Part shown: piece by piece, positions 19,565 through 28,781 of the stretch
Numbering within the stretch: position 1 is the stretch's first letter
How the letters are laid out: every line of letters starts with the position of its first letter
DNA from: Planctomycetota bacterium
Lineage (GTDB): Bacteria; Planctomycetota; Planctomycetia; Pirellulales; PALSA-1355
DNA: 64,000 bases
Assembly: GCA_003389325.1 (NCBI GenBank)
Contig: QQVE01000055.1
Coordinates: forward strand, 124,001 to 188,000
Direction of reading: 5' to 3'
The notes under the pieces: model-generated
What the model was told of the DNA's origin: nothing
The model's database searches: none
The model's input: only the letters and a program-made list of their open reading frames with translations
Made by a program: the position numbers and the translations under genes

Positions 19565-20623
19565 CTAGGGTCTGAAATCCTCGTCGCCTACCAGTCGCAG
19601 CGCGAACCCGGCGAGCAGATCCGCGGCGCGGTCGATATCTTCCAAGGAAATGATCTCCACCGGGCTATGCATATAGCGATTGGGAATGCTCACCAGTCCC
19701 GTGGCTACGCCGGCGCGGCTGATCTGAATGGTGTTGGCGTCGTTGGGCGTGGCTCGGCCGCTGGCGGCCATTTGGTACGGTACTTCTCCGGCGGCAGCGG
19801 TTTCGATCAGCTTGTCGACGACCGCGTGATTCATGTTGGGCCCGCGATAGATCACCGGGCCCTTGCCCAGCGCGATGTCGCCCTCCTGTTTCTTGTCGAC
19901 GGTCGGGCAATCGGTGGCATGCGTTACGTCGACCGCGATTCCCACGTGCGGATCGATGCCGTAGGTGCTCGTGCGCGCGCCTCGCAGTCCGATCTCTTCC
20001 TGCACGGTGCTCACCGCGAACAGGGCACAGCCCAGCTTCTTGGGGCTGGTGCGCCGGAGGGCTTCGATCACGACCCACAGGCCCGTCTTATTGTCCATGC
20101 CCGGCGAACTGGCCAGGTTGTTCGACATCGTGGTCATGCCCAGTTGCAGCGTGATCGGATCGCCGATGCGCACCTTGGCCGAAGCCTCCTCCTTGTTCGT
20201 CGCCCCAATGTCGACCCACAGATCCTTATGCTTGGGCAGTTGCTTGCGTTCTTCGTCGGTGAGCAGGTGGATGGGCTTGCGGGCCATCACCCCGAAGATC
20301 GGCCCGTCCGTGGTCCACACCGTCATCTTCTGGCCGATCAGCACGATTGGGTCCCAGCCGCCAATAGGTTGGGCGTAGAGAAATCCCTGTTCGTCGATGT
20401 ATTGCACCAGAAAGCCGATCTGGTCGCAGTGACCGGCCATCATCACACGCTGCCGCGCCTCGGGGTTGCGGGCCACGATGACGTTTCCGTGCACGTCGGT
20501 CGTCACCGTGTCGGCGAACGTCGAGGCATACTTCCGCACCACGTCCTGCACGGGCCGCTCGAAGCCGGAGGGGCTGGGGGTCTCCAGAAGTTGGCGAAGA
20601 AAGTCGAGAGCTTCAGCGTTCAT
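19565..20623 (-). CDS. M42-family metallopeptidase (glutamyl aminopeptidase type)
   Basis: 352 residues, the usual length for M42 peptidases. Metal and catalytic motifs are in order: M-A-G-H-C-D with His65 and Asp67, S-P-G-M-D-N-K-T-G near 175, V-Q-E-E-I-G near 210, a later V-D-V-T-H segment, and a C-terminal N-R-Y-M-H-S. These enzymes form large tetrahedral cytoplasmic complexes with two metal ions per site and trim peptides. The start ATG is at 20621-20623. It is cotranscribed with the downstream acetyltransferase. Confidence 0.88.
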   Translation of the reverse strand: MNAEALDFLRQLLETPSPSGFERPVQDVVRKYASTFADTVTTDVHGNVIVARNPEARQRVMMAGHCDQIGFLVQYIDEQGFLYAQPIGGWDPIVLIGQKMTVWTTDGPIFGVMARKPIHLLTDEERKQLPKHKDLWVDIGATNKEEASAKVRIGDPITLQLGMTTMSNNLASSPGMDNKTGLWVVIEALRRTSPKKLGCALFAVSTVQEEIGLRGARTSTYGIDPHVGIAVDVTHATDCPTVDKKQEGDIALGKGPVIYRGPNMNHAVVDKLIETAAAGEVPYQMAASGRATPNDANTIQISRAGVATGLVSIPNRYMHSPVEIISLEDIDRAADLLAGFALRLVGDEDFRP

Positions 20624-20951
20624 GCGGGTTCCACGTCAGAAAAGGCGGCCTGCGAGAATGCTGAACTCTGCCGACGCAGGCGGACCGTCGAAGGGCAATG
20701 TGCGTAACTGCCAAAGATACCAGTTGATCCACCCCGCTAGAAGTTGCGCGTGTGCGGATTCTCCCGCGCCGGGGGGCCAAAAAACCTTCGCGAACCCCTC
20801 CAGCATTCCCAAGCTCAACTAAGATTGATTGGGCTCGCACAAGCGCCAACTCAGGTCTCCCATGGGTTTTGGCCCCACTGGTTGACGGAGCTTCCGAGCC
20901 GGTCCTACGATGAGAGATTCCGCAAACCCCAGGGCGATCCAACACAACGTC

Positions 20952-22250
20952 ATGCAACACACCAAGATTGCCATCGTGGGGTTGGGCACCGTCGGCAGAG
21001 GCGTGGCCCGGCTGCTGCTGGAACAAGGCGATCGCTTGGCGCGGCACGCCGGACGGCGTCTCGAGCTGGCCCAAGTGGTCGTCAAAGATCCTGCCAAGAA
21101 GCGCAAAGTGGCCGTGCCGCCGGATATCATTTCGACCGAGCTTGCCAGGATTACCAACGATCCCGAAATCGCCGTCGTGGTGATGCTCATCGGCGGGCTC
21201 GAACCGGCCCGCTCGATCGCACTGGAACTGCTGGCCGCGGGCAAGGACTTGGTCACAGCCAACAAGGCCCTGCTGGCCGAGCACAGCGTCGAGTTGTTTG
21301 AGCGGGCCCGCGAGCTGGGACGGTCGATCGCCTTCGAAGCGTCGGTGGCCGGCGGCATCCCAATCCTCGCCAACATCAGCCAGTGCTTGTCGGCCAACCG
21401 CTTCGAGTCGATTCACGCCATTCTCAACGGCACGAGCAATTACATACTGAGTCAGATGGAGGCTCACGGGGCCAGCTACGCCGAGGCGGTGAGCGAGGCG
21501 CAGCGGCTTGGCTACGCGGAGGCCGACCCGACGATGGACGTCGACGGCAGCGACGCGGCGCAGAAGCTCGCCATCCTGGCGCACCTCGCCTTTGGAGCGC
21601 ACGCCGACTGGAACGCGATTCCGCGGCAGGGAATCGACACGCTGGAGCTGGCCGATCTGCGTTACGCCAAAGAGCTCGGCTACCGCATCAAGCTGCTGGC
21701 CGTGGCCCAGCGCACCCCCGCCGGCGTCGAGCTGCACGTGTCGCCGACGCTGGTGCGGCTTGGTTCGTCGTTGGCCGACGTGCGGGGCGCGGATAACGCG
21801 GTGAGCGTCGTGGGCGATGCTGTAGGGCGAGTCTTTTTTTCCGGTCCCGGAGCCGGTCAGATGCCCACTGCCTCGGCCGTCGTGGCCGACCTGATCGACA
21901 CTGTCGTGGGCCGCACGGCGATCACCTTTCGCACGCTCGAATTGTGGTCCACCGCCACCCCGACCGTGGCGCTGAGCGACTACGAGAACGTGGCCGGACG
22001 GTACTATCTGCGTTTCAACGTGGCCGACGAGCCGCGCGTGCTGGCCGAAGTGGCCGGGCGGCTGGGAAGCGAGGGGGTCTCGATCGCATCGGTCATCCAG
22101 CACGAGGCTGCCGGGTCGGGCGAGGGCGTTGTGCCGCTGGTGATCATGACGCACAATACGACCGAGGGTGCCGTGTGCCGGGCGGTCGACGCCATCGACC
22201 GATTGCCGTTCATGCGCGGGGCGAGCATCCGCATGCGCGTTCGCGACTAG
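20952..22250 (+). CDS. hom: Homoserine dehydrogenase
   Basis: 432 residues from ATG 20952; an earlier in-frame ATG exists, but this one starts directly before the Rossmann strand I-A-I-V-G-L-G-T-V-G-R-G. The N-G-T-S-N-Y-I-L segment and the family signature around G-Y-A-E-A-D-P-T-M-D-V-D-G-D are intact. A C-terminal ACT domain (about 350-430) suggests threonine feedback. It reduces aspartate semialdehyde to homoserine. It leads an operon with an aPGAM-like gene and lysC, giving three steps of the aspartate family pathway together. Confidence 0.95.
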   Translation: MQHTKIAIVGLGTVGRGVARLLLEQGDRLARHAGRRLELAQVVVKDPAKKRKVAVPPDIISTELARITNDPEIAVVVMLIGGLEPARSIALELLAAGKDLVTANKALLAEHSVELFERARELGRSIAFEASVAGGIPILANISQCLSANRFESIHAILNGTSNYILSQMEAHGASYAEAVSEAQRLGYAEADPTMDVDGSDAAQKLAILAHLAFGAHADWNAIPRQGIDTLELADLRYAKELGYRIKLLAVAQRTPAGVELHVSPTLVRLGSSLADVRGADNAVSVVGDAVGRVFFSGPGAGQMPTASAVVADLIDTVVGRTAITFRTLELWSTATPTVALSDYENVAGRYYLRFNVADEPRVLAEVAGRLGSEGVSIASVIQHEAAGSGEGVVPLVIMTHNTTEGAVCRAVDAIDRLPFMRGASIRMRVRD

Positions 22251-22301
22251 CCGTGCCCGCCGGCCTTCCCGCTCCTATTTCTTCACCTGTCGATCCGCCC
22301 G

Positions 22302-23504
22302 ATGAAATACGCCCTGGTCATTCCCGACGGATGTGCCGACGAGCCGCAGGAGGCCCTGGGCGGAAAGACGCCGCTCGAGGCGGCCAACGTCCCGGCCATG
22401 GATGCCGTGGCCGCCGCCGGAGCCGTCGGACGGGCCAACCACGTGCCGGCCCATCTTCCTCCCGGTTCCGACGTGGCCAATCTGAGCCTGTTGGGCTACG
22501 ACCCCAACGCGTACTTCACCGGCCGCGCGCCGCTGGAGGCCGCGGCCCAGGGCATCGAGCTGGGGCCCAACGACTGTGCCGTCCGCTGCAATCTGGTGAC
22601 GATCGAAGACCAGTCGATGCGCGACTTCACGGCCGATCATATTTCGACCGAAGAAGCGCGCGAGCTGCTGGCGGCCCTGTCGGCGGAAGTGGGACGCCCG
22701 GAACTCGAATTCGTGCCCGGGGTAAGCTACCGCAACCTGCTGATCTACCGCGGCGGCGACGCGCCGGCGCCGTTCACGCGCGACACCCGCGCCACGCCGC
22801 CGCACGACCTGACCGACAAATCGGTGCTCGACGACTATCCCCGCGGCCCGGGCAGCGACCTGTTGAATCAACTGATGAGCCAGAGCGTGTCGGTGTTTGA
22901 GTCGCACCCGGTGAATGAAAAACGCCGCAAGGAGGGACGCTTGCCGGCGACCAACGTCTGGCTGTGGGGCCAGGGCCTCGCGCCGGCCGTGCCGCCGTTT
23001 GCGGAAGTCTACGGCAAGCAGGGAGCGATGATCACCGCGGTCGACTTGTTGCGCGGGCTGGCCGCGCTGATCGGCTGGCGGCGAATCGAAGTGCCGGGGG
23101 CCACGGGCTATCTCGACACCGACTATGCCGCCAAGGGCCGCTACGCGATCGACGCCCTGGACGACGTGGACATCGTGTGCGTGCACGTCGAGGCTCCGGA
23201 CGAAGCCTCGCACGAAGGAAGCACGGGCGCCAAGGTCAAAGCACTGGAGGAGATCGACCGCCACATCGTGGCCCCCTTGCACGAAGCCCTGCAGGCGCGC
23301 GGCGACTATCGGCTGCTGGTCACGCCCGATCACCCCACGCCGCTGCGGACGAAGACCCACAGCCACGGCCCCGTGCCGTTCGCCGTGGCCGGCGGCGGCG
23401 TGGACGTCGATGCCGCGACGACCTACGACGAACCCTCGGCCGAGCGCTCGCCGCTGGCGTTTCCCGACGGCTGGAAGCTGATGCGGTACTTTCTCGGTGC
23501 TTAG
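22302..23504 (+). CDS. aPGAM-family phosphotransferase, candidate homoserine kinase
   Basis: 400 residues of the archaeal-type cofactor-independent phosphoglycerate mutase family, part of the alkaline phosphatase superfamily. The metal motif P-D-G-C-A-D (about 8-13) and the nucleophile serine in D-V-A-N-L-S-L-L-G-Y-D (Ser62) are present. The C-terminal metal ligands are V-H-V-E-A-P-D-E-A-S-H-E and D-H-P-T-P. Bacterial members beside threonine genes have been proposed to be homoserine kinases (TIGR02535). The position between hom and lysC, and the absence of thrB nearby, favour that role over glycolysis. The exact substrate is inference. Confidence 0.8.
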   Translation: MKYALVIPDGCADEPQEALGGKTPLEAANVPAMDAVAAAGAVGRANHVPAHLPPGSDVANLSLLGYDPNAYFTGRAPLEAAAQGIELGPNDCAVRCNLVTIEDQSMRDFTADHISTEEARELLAALSAEVGRPELEFVPGVSYRNLLIYRGGDAPAPFTRDTRATPPHDLTDKSVLDDYPRGPGSDLLNQLMSQSVSVFESHPVNEKRRKEGRLPATNVWLWGQGLAPAVPPFAEVYGKQGAMITAVDLLRGLAALIGWRRIEVPGATGYLDTDYAAKGRYAIDALDDVDIVCVHVEAPDEASHEGSTGAKVKALEEIDRHIVAPLHEALQARGDYRLLVTPDHPTPLRTKTHSHGPVPFAVAGGGVDVDAATTYDEPSAERSPLAFPDGWKLMRYFLGA

Positions 23505-23558
23505 TTCTTTCCTTCGCGACGGCGCGCTACCCAACCTCATTTCAGGATCTCGTTGTTG

Positions 23559-25334
23559 ATGTCCATCCTCGTGCAGAAATTCGGCGGCACCAGCGTCGCC
23601 GACAGTCAAAAGATTCTGGCCGCCGCCCGCCGCGCCGTCCGCGCCCGGCAGGAAGGCAAACAGGTCGTGATGGTCGTCAGCGCCATGGGCCACAACACCG
23701 ATCAGTTGGTGGAGCTGGCCGGCCAGATCACCGATCAGCCACGTCCGCGCGAGATGGACATGCTGCTCTCGACCGGCGAGCAGGTGAGCGTGGCGCTGAT
23801 GGCCATGGCCATCCACTCGCTGGGGCACGAAGCGATCAGCCTCACGGGCGCCCAGATCGGCATCAAGACCGACAGCACCCACACCAAGGCCCGCATTCGG
23901 TCGATTTCGACCGAGCGAATGCGCCGCGCACTGGAGGAGGGCAAGATCGTCATCGCAGCCGGCTTTCAAGGCATCGACGAGGACTTCAATATCACCACGC
24001 TGGGCCGCGGCGGCAGCGACACGACGGCGGTGGCCCTGGCCGCGGTGCTGCGAGCGGATGCCTGCGAGATCTACACCGACGTCGACGGCGTCTACACGAC
24101 CGATCCGCGCGTGCTGCCCGAAGCGCGGCACATGAAGCGCGTCAGCTACGACGAGATGCTCGAGCTGGCCAGCCTGGGCGCGGGCGTGATGCACAATCGC
24201 TCGATCGAATTCGCCAAGAAGTTCTCGGTGCCGATTCACGTGCGCAGCAGCTTCACCGACAAGCCGGGCACGATGATCACGGCGCTGCCCGAGGCGCCCG
24301 ACCAGCCGGTGGGCGGCGCGGCGCTGGCCAAGAAAGAAGCCCGGGTTGCTATCCTGGGCGTACCCGACAAGCCCGGCACGAGCCTGGCCATTTTCTCAAA
24401 GATCGCCGGCCGTGCCGTTGCGGTCGACATGATCGTACAAGACGTCGGCGCCGGCGGCCGGGCCGACATGTCGTTCACCGTGCTCAACGACGACCTGCGG
24501 GCCACGCTCGAAGCGGCCGAGGAAGTCGCTGCCGAGTTGGGTGCCGAGCGCGTCGTGCACAACGACGCGATGGCCAAGATTTCGGTCGTTGGATTGGGTA
24601 TGGCCCAACAGACCGGCGTGGCCGAGCGCATGTTTCGCGCACTGGCCGACGCGGGCGTCAACATCCAGATGATCACGACCAGCGAGATCAAGATCTCAGT
24701 GCTCGTGGAGCGCGAACAGGGAGCGCCGGGCTTGCGTGCAGTGCACACGACCTTTGGCCTGGAGACAGAGCCGCCGGGTGCCGCCTCGCCGTCCGTGCTC
24801 TCGCCTCCGCCGGCCGACGGCGATGCCCTGGCCGTGGTCGCGCGGCTGCAGAAGATGGAAGAATTGGCCATCGACGACATCGCGCTCGACGACACCCAGG
24901 CCCGGCTGTCGGTCTGCGGCATCGCCGACGAGCCGGGAATTGCCGCCGCGATTTTCGAGGCCGTGGCCGCCGGCGGTATCTTTGTCGACATGATCGTGCA
25001 AAGCTACGGCCGCGAAGGGATGTCGAAGATCAGCTTTACCGTGCCGCAGAAACAATATCAGCAGTGCCGCGACCTGCTACAAGAGCTCGCCGGACGGTTG
25101 AACTGCGGGCCGATCTCGGGCAGCGAGAAGGTCTCGAAGCTTTCGGTCTCGGGGATCGGCCTGCGAAGCCACACCGACGTGGCCATCCGCACCTTCCGCT
25201 GCCTGGCCGACGCGGGCATCAACGTCGACCTGATCAATACCAGCGAAGTGCGCGTCAACGTCGTCGTCGAGGGCCAGCACGGCCGACAGGCCCTCTCGTG
25301 CCTGCAAGCGGCGTTTGCCGACTGCATGCATTAG
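23559..25334 (+). CDS. lysC: Aspartate kinase with four ACT domains
   Basis: 591 residues from ATG 23559, chosen because K-F-G-G-T-S-V-A should follow a short N-terminus. The kinase domain spans about 1-250. Two pairs of ACT domains follow instead of the usual single pair. Their starts are V-A-I-L-G-V-P-D-K-P-G, I-S-V-V-G-L-G-M, L-S-V-C-G-I-A-D-E-P-G and L-S-V-S-G-I-G-L. ACT domains bind lysine or threonine for feedback inhibition, so doubled pairs may allow separate or stronger control. Usual lysC proteins are about 400-450 residues. It is last in the operon and is followed by a terminator-like hairpin. Confidence 0.93.
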   Translation: MSILVQKFGGTSVADSQKILAAARRAVRARQEGKQVVMVVSAMGHNTDQLVELAGQITDQPRPREMDMLLSTGEQVSVALMAMAIHSLGHEAISLTGAQIGIKTDSTHTKARIRSISTERMRRALEEGKIVIAAGFQGIDEDFNITTLGRGGSDTTAVALAAVLRADACEIYTDVDGVYTTDPRVLPEARHMKRVSYDEMLELASLGAGVMHNRSIEFAKKFSVPIHVRSSFTDKPGTMITALPEAPDQPVGGAALAKKEARVAILGVPDKPGTSLAIFSKIAGRAVAVDMIVQDVGAGGRADMSFTVLNDDLRATLEAAEEVAAELGAERVVHNDAMAKISVVGLGMAQQTGVAERMFRALADAGVNIQMITTSEIKISVLVEREQGAPGLRAVHTTFGLETEPPGAASPSVLSPPPADGDALAVVARLQKMEELAIDDIALDDTQARLSVCGIADEPGIAAAIFEAVAAGGIFVDMIVQSYGREGMSKISFTVPQKQYQQCRDLLQELAGRLNCGPISGSEKVSKLSVSGIGLRSHTDVAIRTFRCLADAGINVDLINTSEVRVNVVVEGQHGRQALSCLQAAFADCMH

Positions 25335-25365
25335 GCGCAGGCCCTTTGTTCCGCTCGCGAGCCCG

Positions 25366-25389
25366 CCTGGGCATCGTCACCCAGGTTTT
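25366..25389 (+). terminator. Terminator after lysC
   Basis: CCTGGG (25366-25371) and CCCAGG (25380-25385) form a GC-rich 6-base stem with an 8-base loop, followed directly by TTTT. It lies 31 bases after the lysC stop and before the next gene's start at 25459. Confidence 0.5.
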
Positions 25390-25458
25390 GCTACCCCGCC
25401 GCGATGAGCTATGCTGATGCTCGCCGCGACGTTCCATGCCAACCTGGGAGACGTTCTA

Positions 25459-26829
25459 ATGCGCTGGCTTCACTACGCTGTTCTTACGTTGGCGGTCCTG
25501 TTTTCTTCGAGTGCTCTGGCGGCCGCCGCCGAATCGACCACGACGCACGACTGGCCGCAGTGGCTCGGCGCCGACCGACAGGGAGTGTGGCGCGAGTCGG
25601 GCCTCTTCGAGACCTTTCCCGAAGGCGGGCCCGAAATCGTGTGGCGCGTGCCGGTGGGGATCGGCTACAGCGGACCGGCCGTGGCCGAGGGGCGCGTGTT
25701 CCTGACCGATCGCCAGCAACCGACCGCCGACGACGGCCAGCCATTGCGTGCGACGCGGCAGGGCATTCCCGGCAACGAGCGCGTTTTGTGCTTCGACGCC
25801 AAGACCGGCCAGGTTCTTTGGGAGCATGCGTACGATTGTCCCTATCGCATCTCGTACCCGAACGGCCCCCGCGCCACGCCGCTCGTCGACGAGGGAGCCG
25901 TTTACTCGCTCGGTGCCATGGGCGACCTGATCTGCCTCGACGCGGCCGAGGGAAAGGTGCAGTGGTCGAAGAACCTGCTCGAGACCTACGATCAGCACGC
26001 ACAGGCCTGGGGCTGCGCGGCCCATCCGCTCATCGATGGCGATTTGCTCTATTGCCTGGTGGGAGGGCAGGGGAGCGCTGTGGTGGCGCTCGACAAGCAC
26101 ACGGGCGACGAGGTTTGGAAGGCGCTTGACTCCAAAGAGGTCGGCTACAGCCCGCCGATGATCTACGAACTGGCCGGCCGGCGGCAACTCGTCGTTTGGC
26201 TGTCCGAGGCGCTCTACGGCCTTGACCCGGCCACCGGCGAGCAACTTTGGAAGCAGGAGTATCCCACCGGAGTGCCCGTCCAACGCCCCTCGGTCAACAT
26301 TGTCACGGTTCGCAAGACGGGCGACGACATGCTGTACGTGTCGAGCTTCTACCACGGGCCGATGATGGTGAAGGTCGGTGCCGACGGAGCATCGGTCGTG
26401 TGGAAGGGCAAGAGCAACAATGCCGCGCGGCCCGACGGACCCCATTGCGTGATGGGCTCGCCGGTGTTCAAGGACGGCTACGGATACGCCGTCGGCAACA
26501 AGGGCGATCTGTGGTGCTTCAACGAAGCGACCGGCGAGCAGTTGTGGCAAACCTACGACGCTGTCGCGGGCAAGAAGGCCGACTGCGGCACCGCGTTTAT
26601 CGTCCCCCAAGGCGATCGCTTCGTGATGCTCAACGACCAGGGCAACTTGATCTTTGCCGAGCTATCGCCCGCGGGCTACCGGGAACTCGACCGAGCCCAC
26701 ATTCTGGACCCGGTCGGATTCGCCCGGGGGCGCGACATCGTCTGGTCGCACCCGGCGTTTGCCGACCGATCGGTGTTTGCCCGCAACGACAAAGAGATGA
26801 TCCGCGTTTCCCTGGATGAGGAGGGCTGA
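25459..26829 (+). CDS. Exported PQQ-like beta-propeller protein
   Basis: 456 residues from ATG 25459, which begins a clear signal peptide (about 1-22). The mature protein carries repeated PQQ-enzyme/BamB-type blades, each ending G-x-x-[LV]-W (G-Q-V-L-W, G-K-V-Q-W, G-E-Q-L-W twice). Such propellers may bind partner proteins or, in true dehydrogenases, PQQ. No dehydrogenase catalytic Asp or Ca site was identified, so a structural or binding role is more likely. This is one of the common planctomycete exported families. The TIGR03067-like gene starts two bases after its stop, suggesting translational coupling. Confidence 0.75.
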   Translation: MRWLHYAVLTLAVLFSSSALAAAAESTTTHDWPQWLGADRQGVWRESGLFETFPEGGPEIVWRVPVGIGYSGPAVAEGRVFLTDRQQPTADDGQPLRATRQGIPGNERVLCFDAKTGQVLWEHAYDCPYRISYPNGPRATPLVDEGAVYSLGAMGDLICLDAAEGKVQWSKNLLETYDQHAQAWGCAAHPLIDGDLLYCLVGGQGSAVVALDKHTGDEVWKALDSKEVGYSPPMIYELAGRRQLVVWLSEALYGLDPATGEQLWKQEYPTGVPVQRPSVNIVTVRKTGDDMLYVSSFYHGPMMVKVGADGASVVWKGKSNNAARPDGPHCVMGSPVFKDGYGYAVGNKGDLWCFNEATGEQLWQTYDAVAGKKADCGTAFIVPQGDRFVMLNDQGNLIFAELSPAGYRELDRAHILDPVGFARGRDIVWSHPAFADRSVFARNDKEMIRVSLDEEG

Positions 26830-26831
26830 AC

Positions 26832-27263
26832 ATGGCCACGCTCGCGATGCTCACCGCCGCGCTGCTGCTGGCGCCGGCGAACGACGATGCGGCGGCCCAG
26901 GACGACCTGGCCCGCATGCAGGGCGACTGGATGGTCGAGTCGATGAAGCTCAACGGCTTGAAGCACGATCAGACGGAAGCCGAGTCGCTGTTCCGCACCG
27001 TCCAGGGCGACAAGTACACAGTTTCGCGCTATACCCGGGCGATCTCTTCGGGGCACTTCACGCTCGATCCGACCCAGTCGCCCAAGACGATCGATTCGAC
27101 GCCGGACAACTCGCCCGACGGTGTAGCATTGCTGGGCATCTACGAATTCGACGGCACCAAGCTGCGGATCTGCAACGCTCCGGCCGGCAAGCCGCGTCCC
27201 AAGGACTTCAAGTGCCGGCTTGGCTCGCAGCACACGCTGATTGTGTGGGAGCCGGAGAAGTAG
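26832..27263 (+). CDS. TIGR03067-like small exported protein
   Basis: 143 residues. A short hydrophobic leader (about 1-23) ends near A-A-A-Q-D. The remaining domain starts D-L-A-R-M-Q-G-D-W and continues through I-S-S-G-H-F-T-L-D-P-T-Q-S-P-K-T-I-D to G-I-Y-E-F-D-G-T-K-L-R-I-C. These patterns match the planctomycete-rich TIGR03067 domain, whose function is unknown. It is directly after, and probably cotranscribed with, the propeller gene. Confidence 0.78.
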   Translation: MATLAMLTAALLLAPANDDAAAQDDLARMQGDWMVESMKLNGLKHDQTEAESLFRTVQGDKYTVSRYTRAISSGHFTLDPTQSPKTIDSTPDNSPDGVALLGIYEFDGTKLRICNAPAGKPRPKDFKCRLGSQHTLIVWEPEK

Positions 27264-27647
27264 TAGGTCACGGCAGGCCCCGATTCCAAAACGGTCTCAC
27301 GCGCAGGTCGTCCGCTGACTCGGGTTCGGCCTGCACGGTGCCCGTGGGAACCGTTTCGTGCGAGGCGACACGCCTCTCTCGTCGCCCACTTTCGCGCCGT
27401 GGTTGTTTCGGACCGTCACTTCCCTCGGCGTGCGGACCCTGCACGAGCAGGCGATTCTCCACAGTCAGCAGATGCCTTGGACCACGCGTCGCCGGGCGTG
27501 CGCTTCGGCATCAACGCTCCTCGACGTCGCACCAACCGCGGGCCTGCTTTCCGCGCGAACGGCAATCCCGGCGGCCAAGATACGCCGTCTCGCTGCGAAT
27601 ACTCCGGAAGATGCCGCGAGGGCTCGAAAACGCAAAGCGAGGAATCC
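27264..27647. other. 384-base intergenic region without a supported gene
   Basis: GC-rich spacer between the TIGR03067-like gene and the hydrolase. It has a small hairpin with arms GAGGCG (27362-27367) and CGCCTC (27371-27376). Short open frames on both strands lack start signals or recognisable motifs. Confidence 0.4.
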
Positions 27648-28625
27648 ATGCGGAAAAAGTGGAAGATCGTGGCGCTGCTGGCCGCAGTGATACTGGCCGT
27701 GCTCGTCGTGCCGGTGGTGGTTCGGCAGGTGCGGCCGCTCGAGCGGCGACAACTCGAGGGCGTCGAACTCTCCGAGGTGAGTTATCGCGAAGTGCGCTTT
27801 CGCAACGAAGCAGAAGGCCTCGACCTGGCCGGCATGCTGCTGGTGCCCGAGGGCGAAGGGCCGTTTCCGGCCGCGGTCATCATTCACGGATCGGGAACCA
27901 GCCGCCGCGACAATCCCTGGTATCTCACGCTCGGCCAACATCTGCAACAACGGGGCATCGTCGTGCTGTTGCCCGACAAGCGCGGGTCCGAGCAATCGCA
28001 GGGCGACTGGCGCACTTCGAGTTTCGAGCAACTCGCCGGCGACGCGCTGGCGGCCGTCGACTTCTTGAAGCAGCAGGATGAGGTTGCCCTGTCGCAGATC
28101 GGCATCGTCGGGATGAGCCAAGGAGGGCACATCGCTCCGCTTGCTGCCGAGCGTGCAAAGGAAGACGTTGCGTTCGTGGTCAACGTCGTCGGGGGCGCCG
28201 TGCCCATGCGGCAGGCATTGCTCTACGAAGAGGATCACAACCTGCGCCAGATGGGCGTGGTTCCGGGCGTGTCCAAGGCCGTGGCATATCTCTCGACCAC
28301 GTACCTGGTGCACGTGGGGCAGAGCGAATTCTGGGAGGCGATCGGCAACTACGACCCGCTGCCGCACTGGCGCCGACTCGACGTGCCGGCCCTGGTGCTC
28401 TACGGCGAGCAGGACACGAACGTCGACACGGCGATCAACGCCGCACGGCTTCGAGCGCTCGAGAAGCCTAACGTCGAGGTCGCAGTCTTCGCAGGCTCAG
28501 GCCATGCGCTTCAGGACCCGCCGGAAGCGGGCAAACGGATCCTGCGCGCGGATGCCTTGAATCGCATCAGCGATTTCATCCAGGCGTCGGATTCGGCCGA
28601 AGCGCAAACGGCCGAGGGCTCGTAG
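27648..28625 (+). CDS. Membrane-anchored alpha/beta hydrolase
   Basis: 325 residues from ATG 27648, with GCGAGGA about five bases upstream. The open frame extends far upstream, but only this start gives a basic N-terminus and a single membrane anchor (about 8-25). The hydrolase core follows. The oxyanion region is H-G-S-G-T and the nucleophile elbow is G-M-S-Q-G-G (Ser157). A late Asp lies in Y-G-E-Q-D-T-N and the His in G-S-G-H. It is similar to the bacterial dienelactone hydrolase/acyl-peptidase-like group. The substrate is unknown; the catalytic domain is predicted outside the cytoplasm. Confidence 0.8.
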   Translation: MRKKWKIVALLAAVILAVLVVPVVVRQVRPLERRQLEGVELSEVSYREVRFRNEAEGLDLAGMLLVPEGEGPFPAAVIIHGSGTSRRDNPWYLTLGQHLQQRGIVVLLPDKRGSEQSQGDWRTSSFEQLAGDALAAVDFLKQQDEVALSQIGIVGMSQGGHIAPLAAERAKEDVAFVVNVVGGAVPMRQALLYEEDHNLRQMGVVPGVSKAVAYLSTTYLVHVGQSEFWEAIGNYDPLPHWRRLDVPALVLYGEQDTNVDTAINAARLRALEKPNVEVAVFAGSGHALQDPPEAGKRILRADALNRISDFIQASDSAEAQTAEGS

Positions 28626-28631
28626 CCCAGG

Positions 28632-28781
28632 CTATTGCAGGACGCGGCGCCGCTGAATGACTTGGATGACGAGTACGACCAAGGCCAGCGCCAGCAGAAT
28701 GTGAACCAGGTTTCCGGCCACACCGAGGCCGAGTCCGAGCGCCCACATGACGAGCAATGCGGCCAAGAGAATCCACAGCAT
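28632..28781 (-). CDS. Lmo0937-type small membrane peptide
   Basis: A 49-codon gene, ATG at 28779-28781 and TAG at 28632-28634. The product is nearly all hydrophobic: two short membrane segments, M-L-W-I-L-L-A-A-L-L-V and H-I-L-L-A-L-A-L-V-V-L-V-I, then R-R-R. This length and pattern match the Lmo0937/DUF5670 family of bacterial membrane peptides, common in stress loci and of unknown function. An AGGTGA lies about six bases before the ATG. It converges with the hydrolase gene, six bases between stops. Confidence 0.75.
   Translation of the reverse strand: MLWILLAALLVMWALGLGLGVAGNLVHILLALALVVLVIQVIQRRRVLQ

Noticed and set aside
27268-27462. Minus-strand 64-codon frame between the TIGR03067-like gene and the hydrolase
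   Set aside because: No family pattern, no ribosome binding site and composition typical of a shadow frame.
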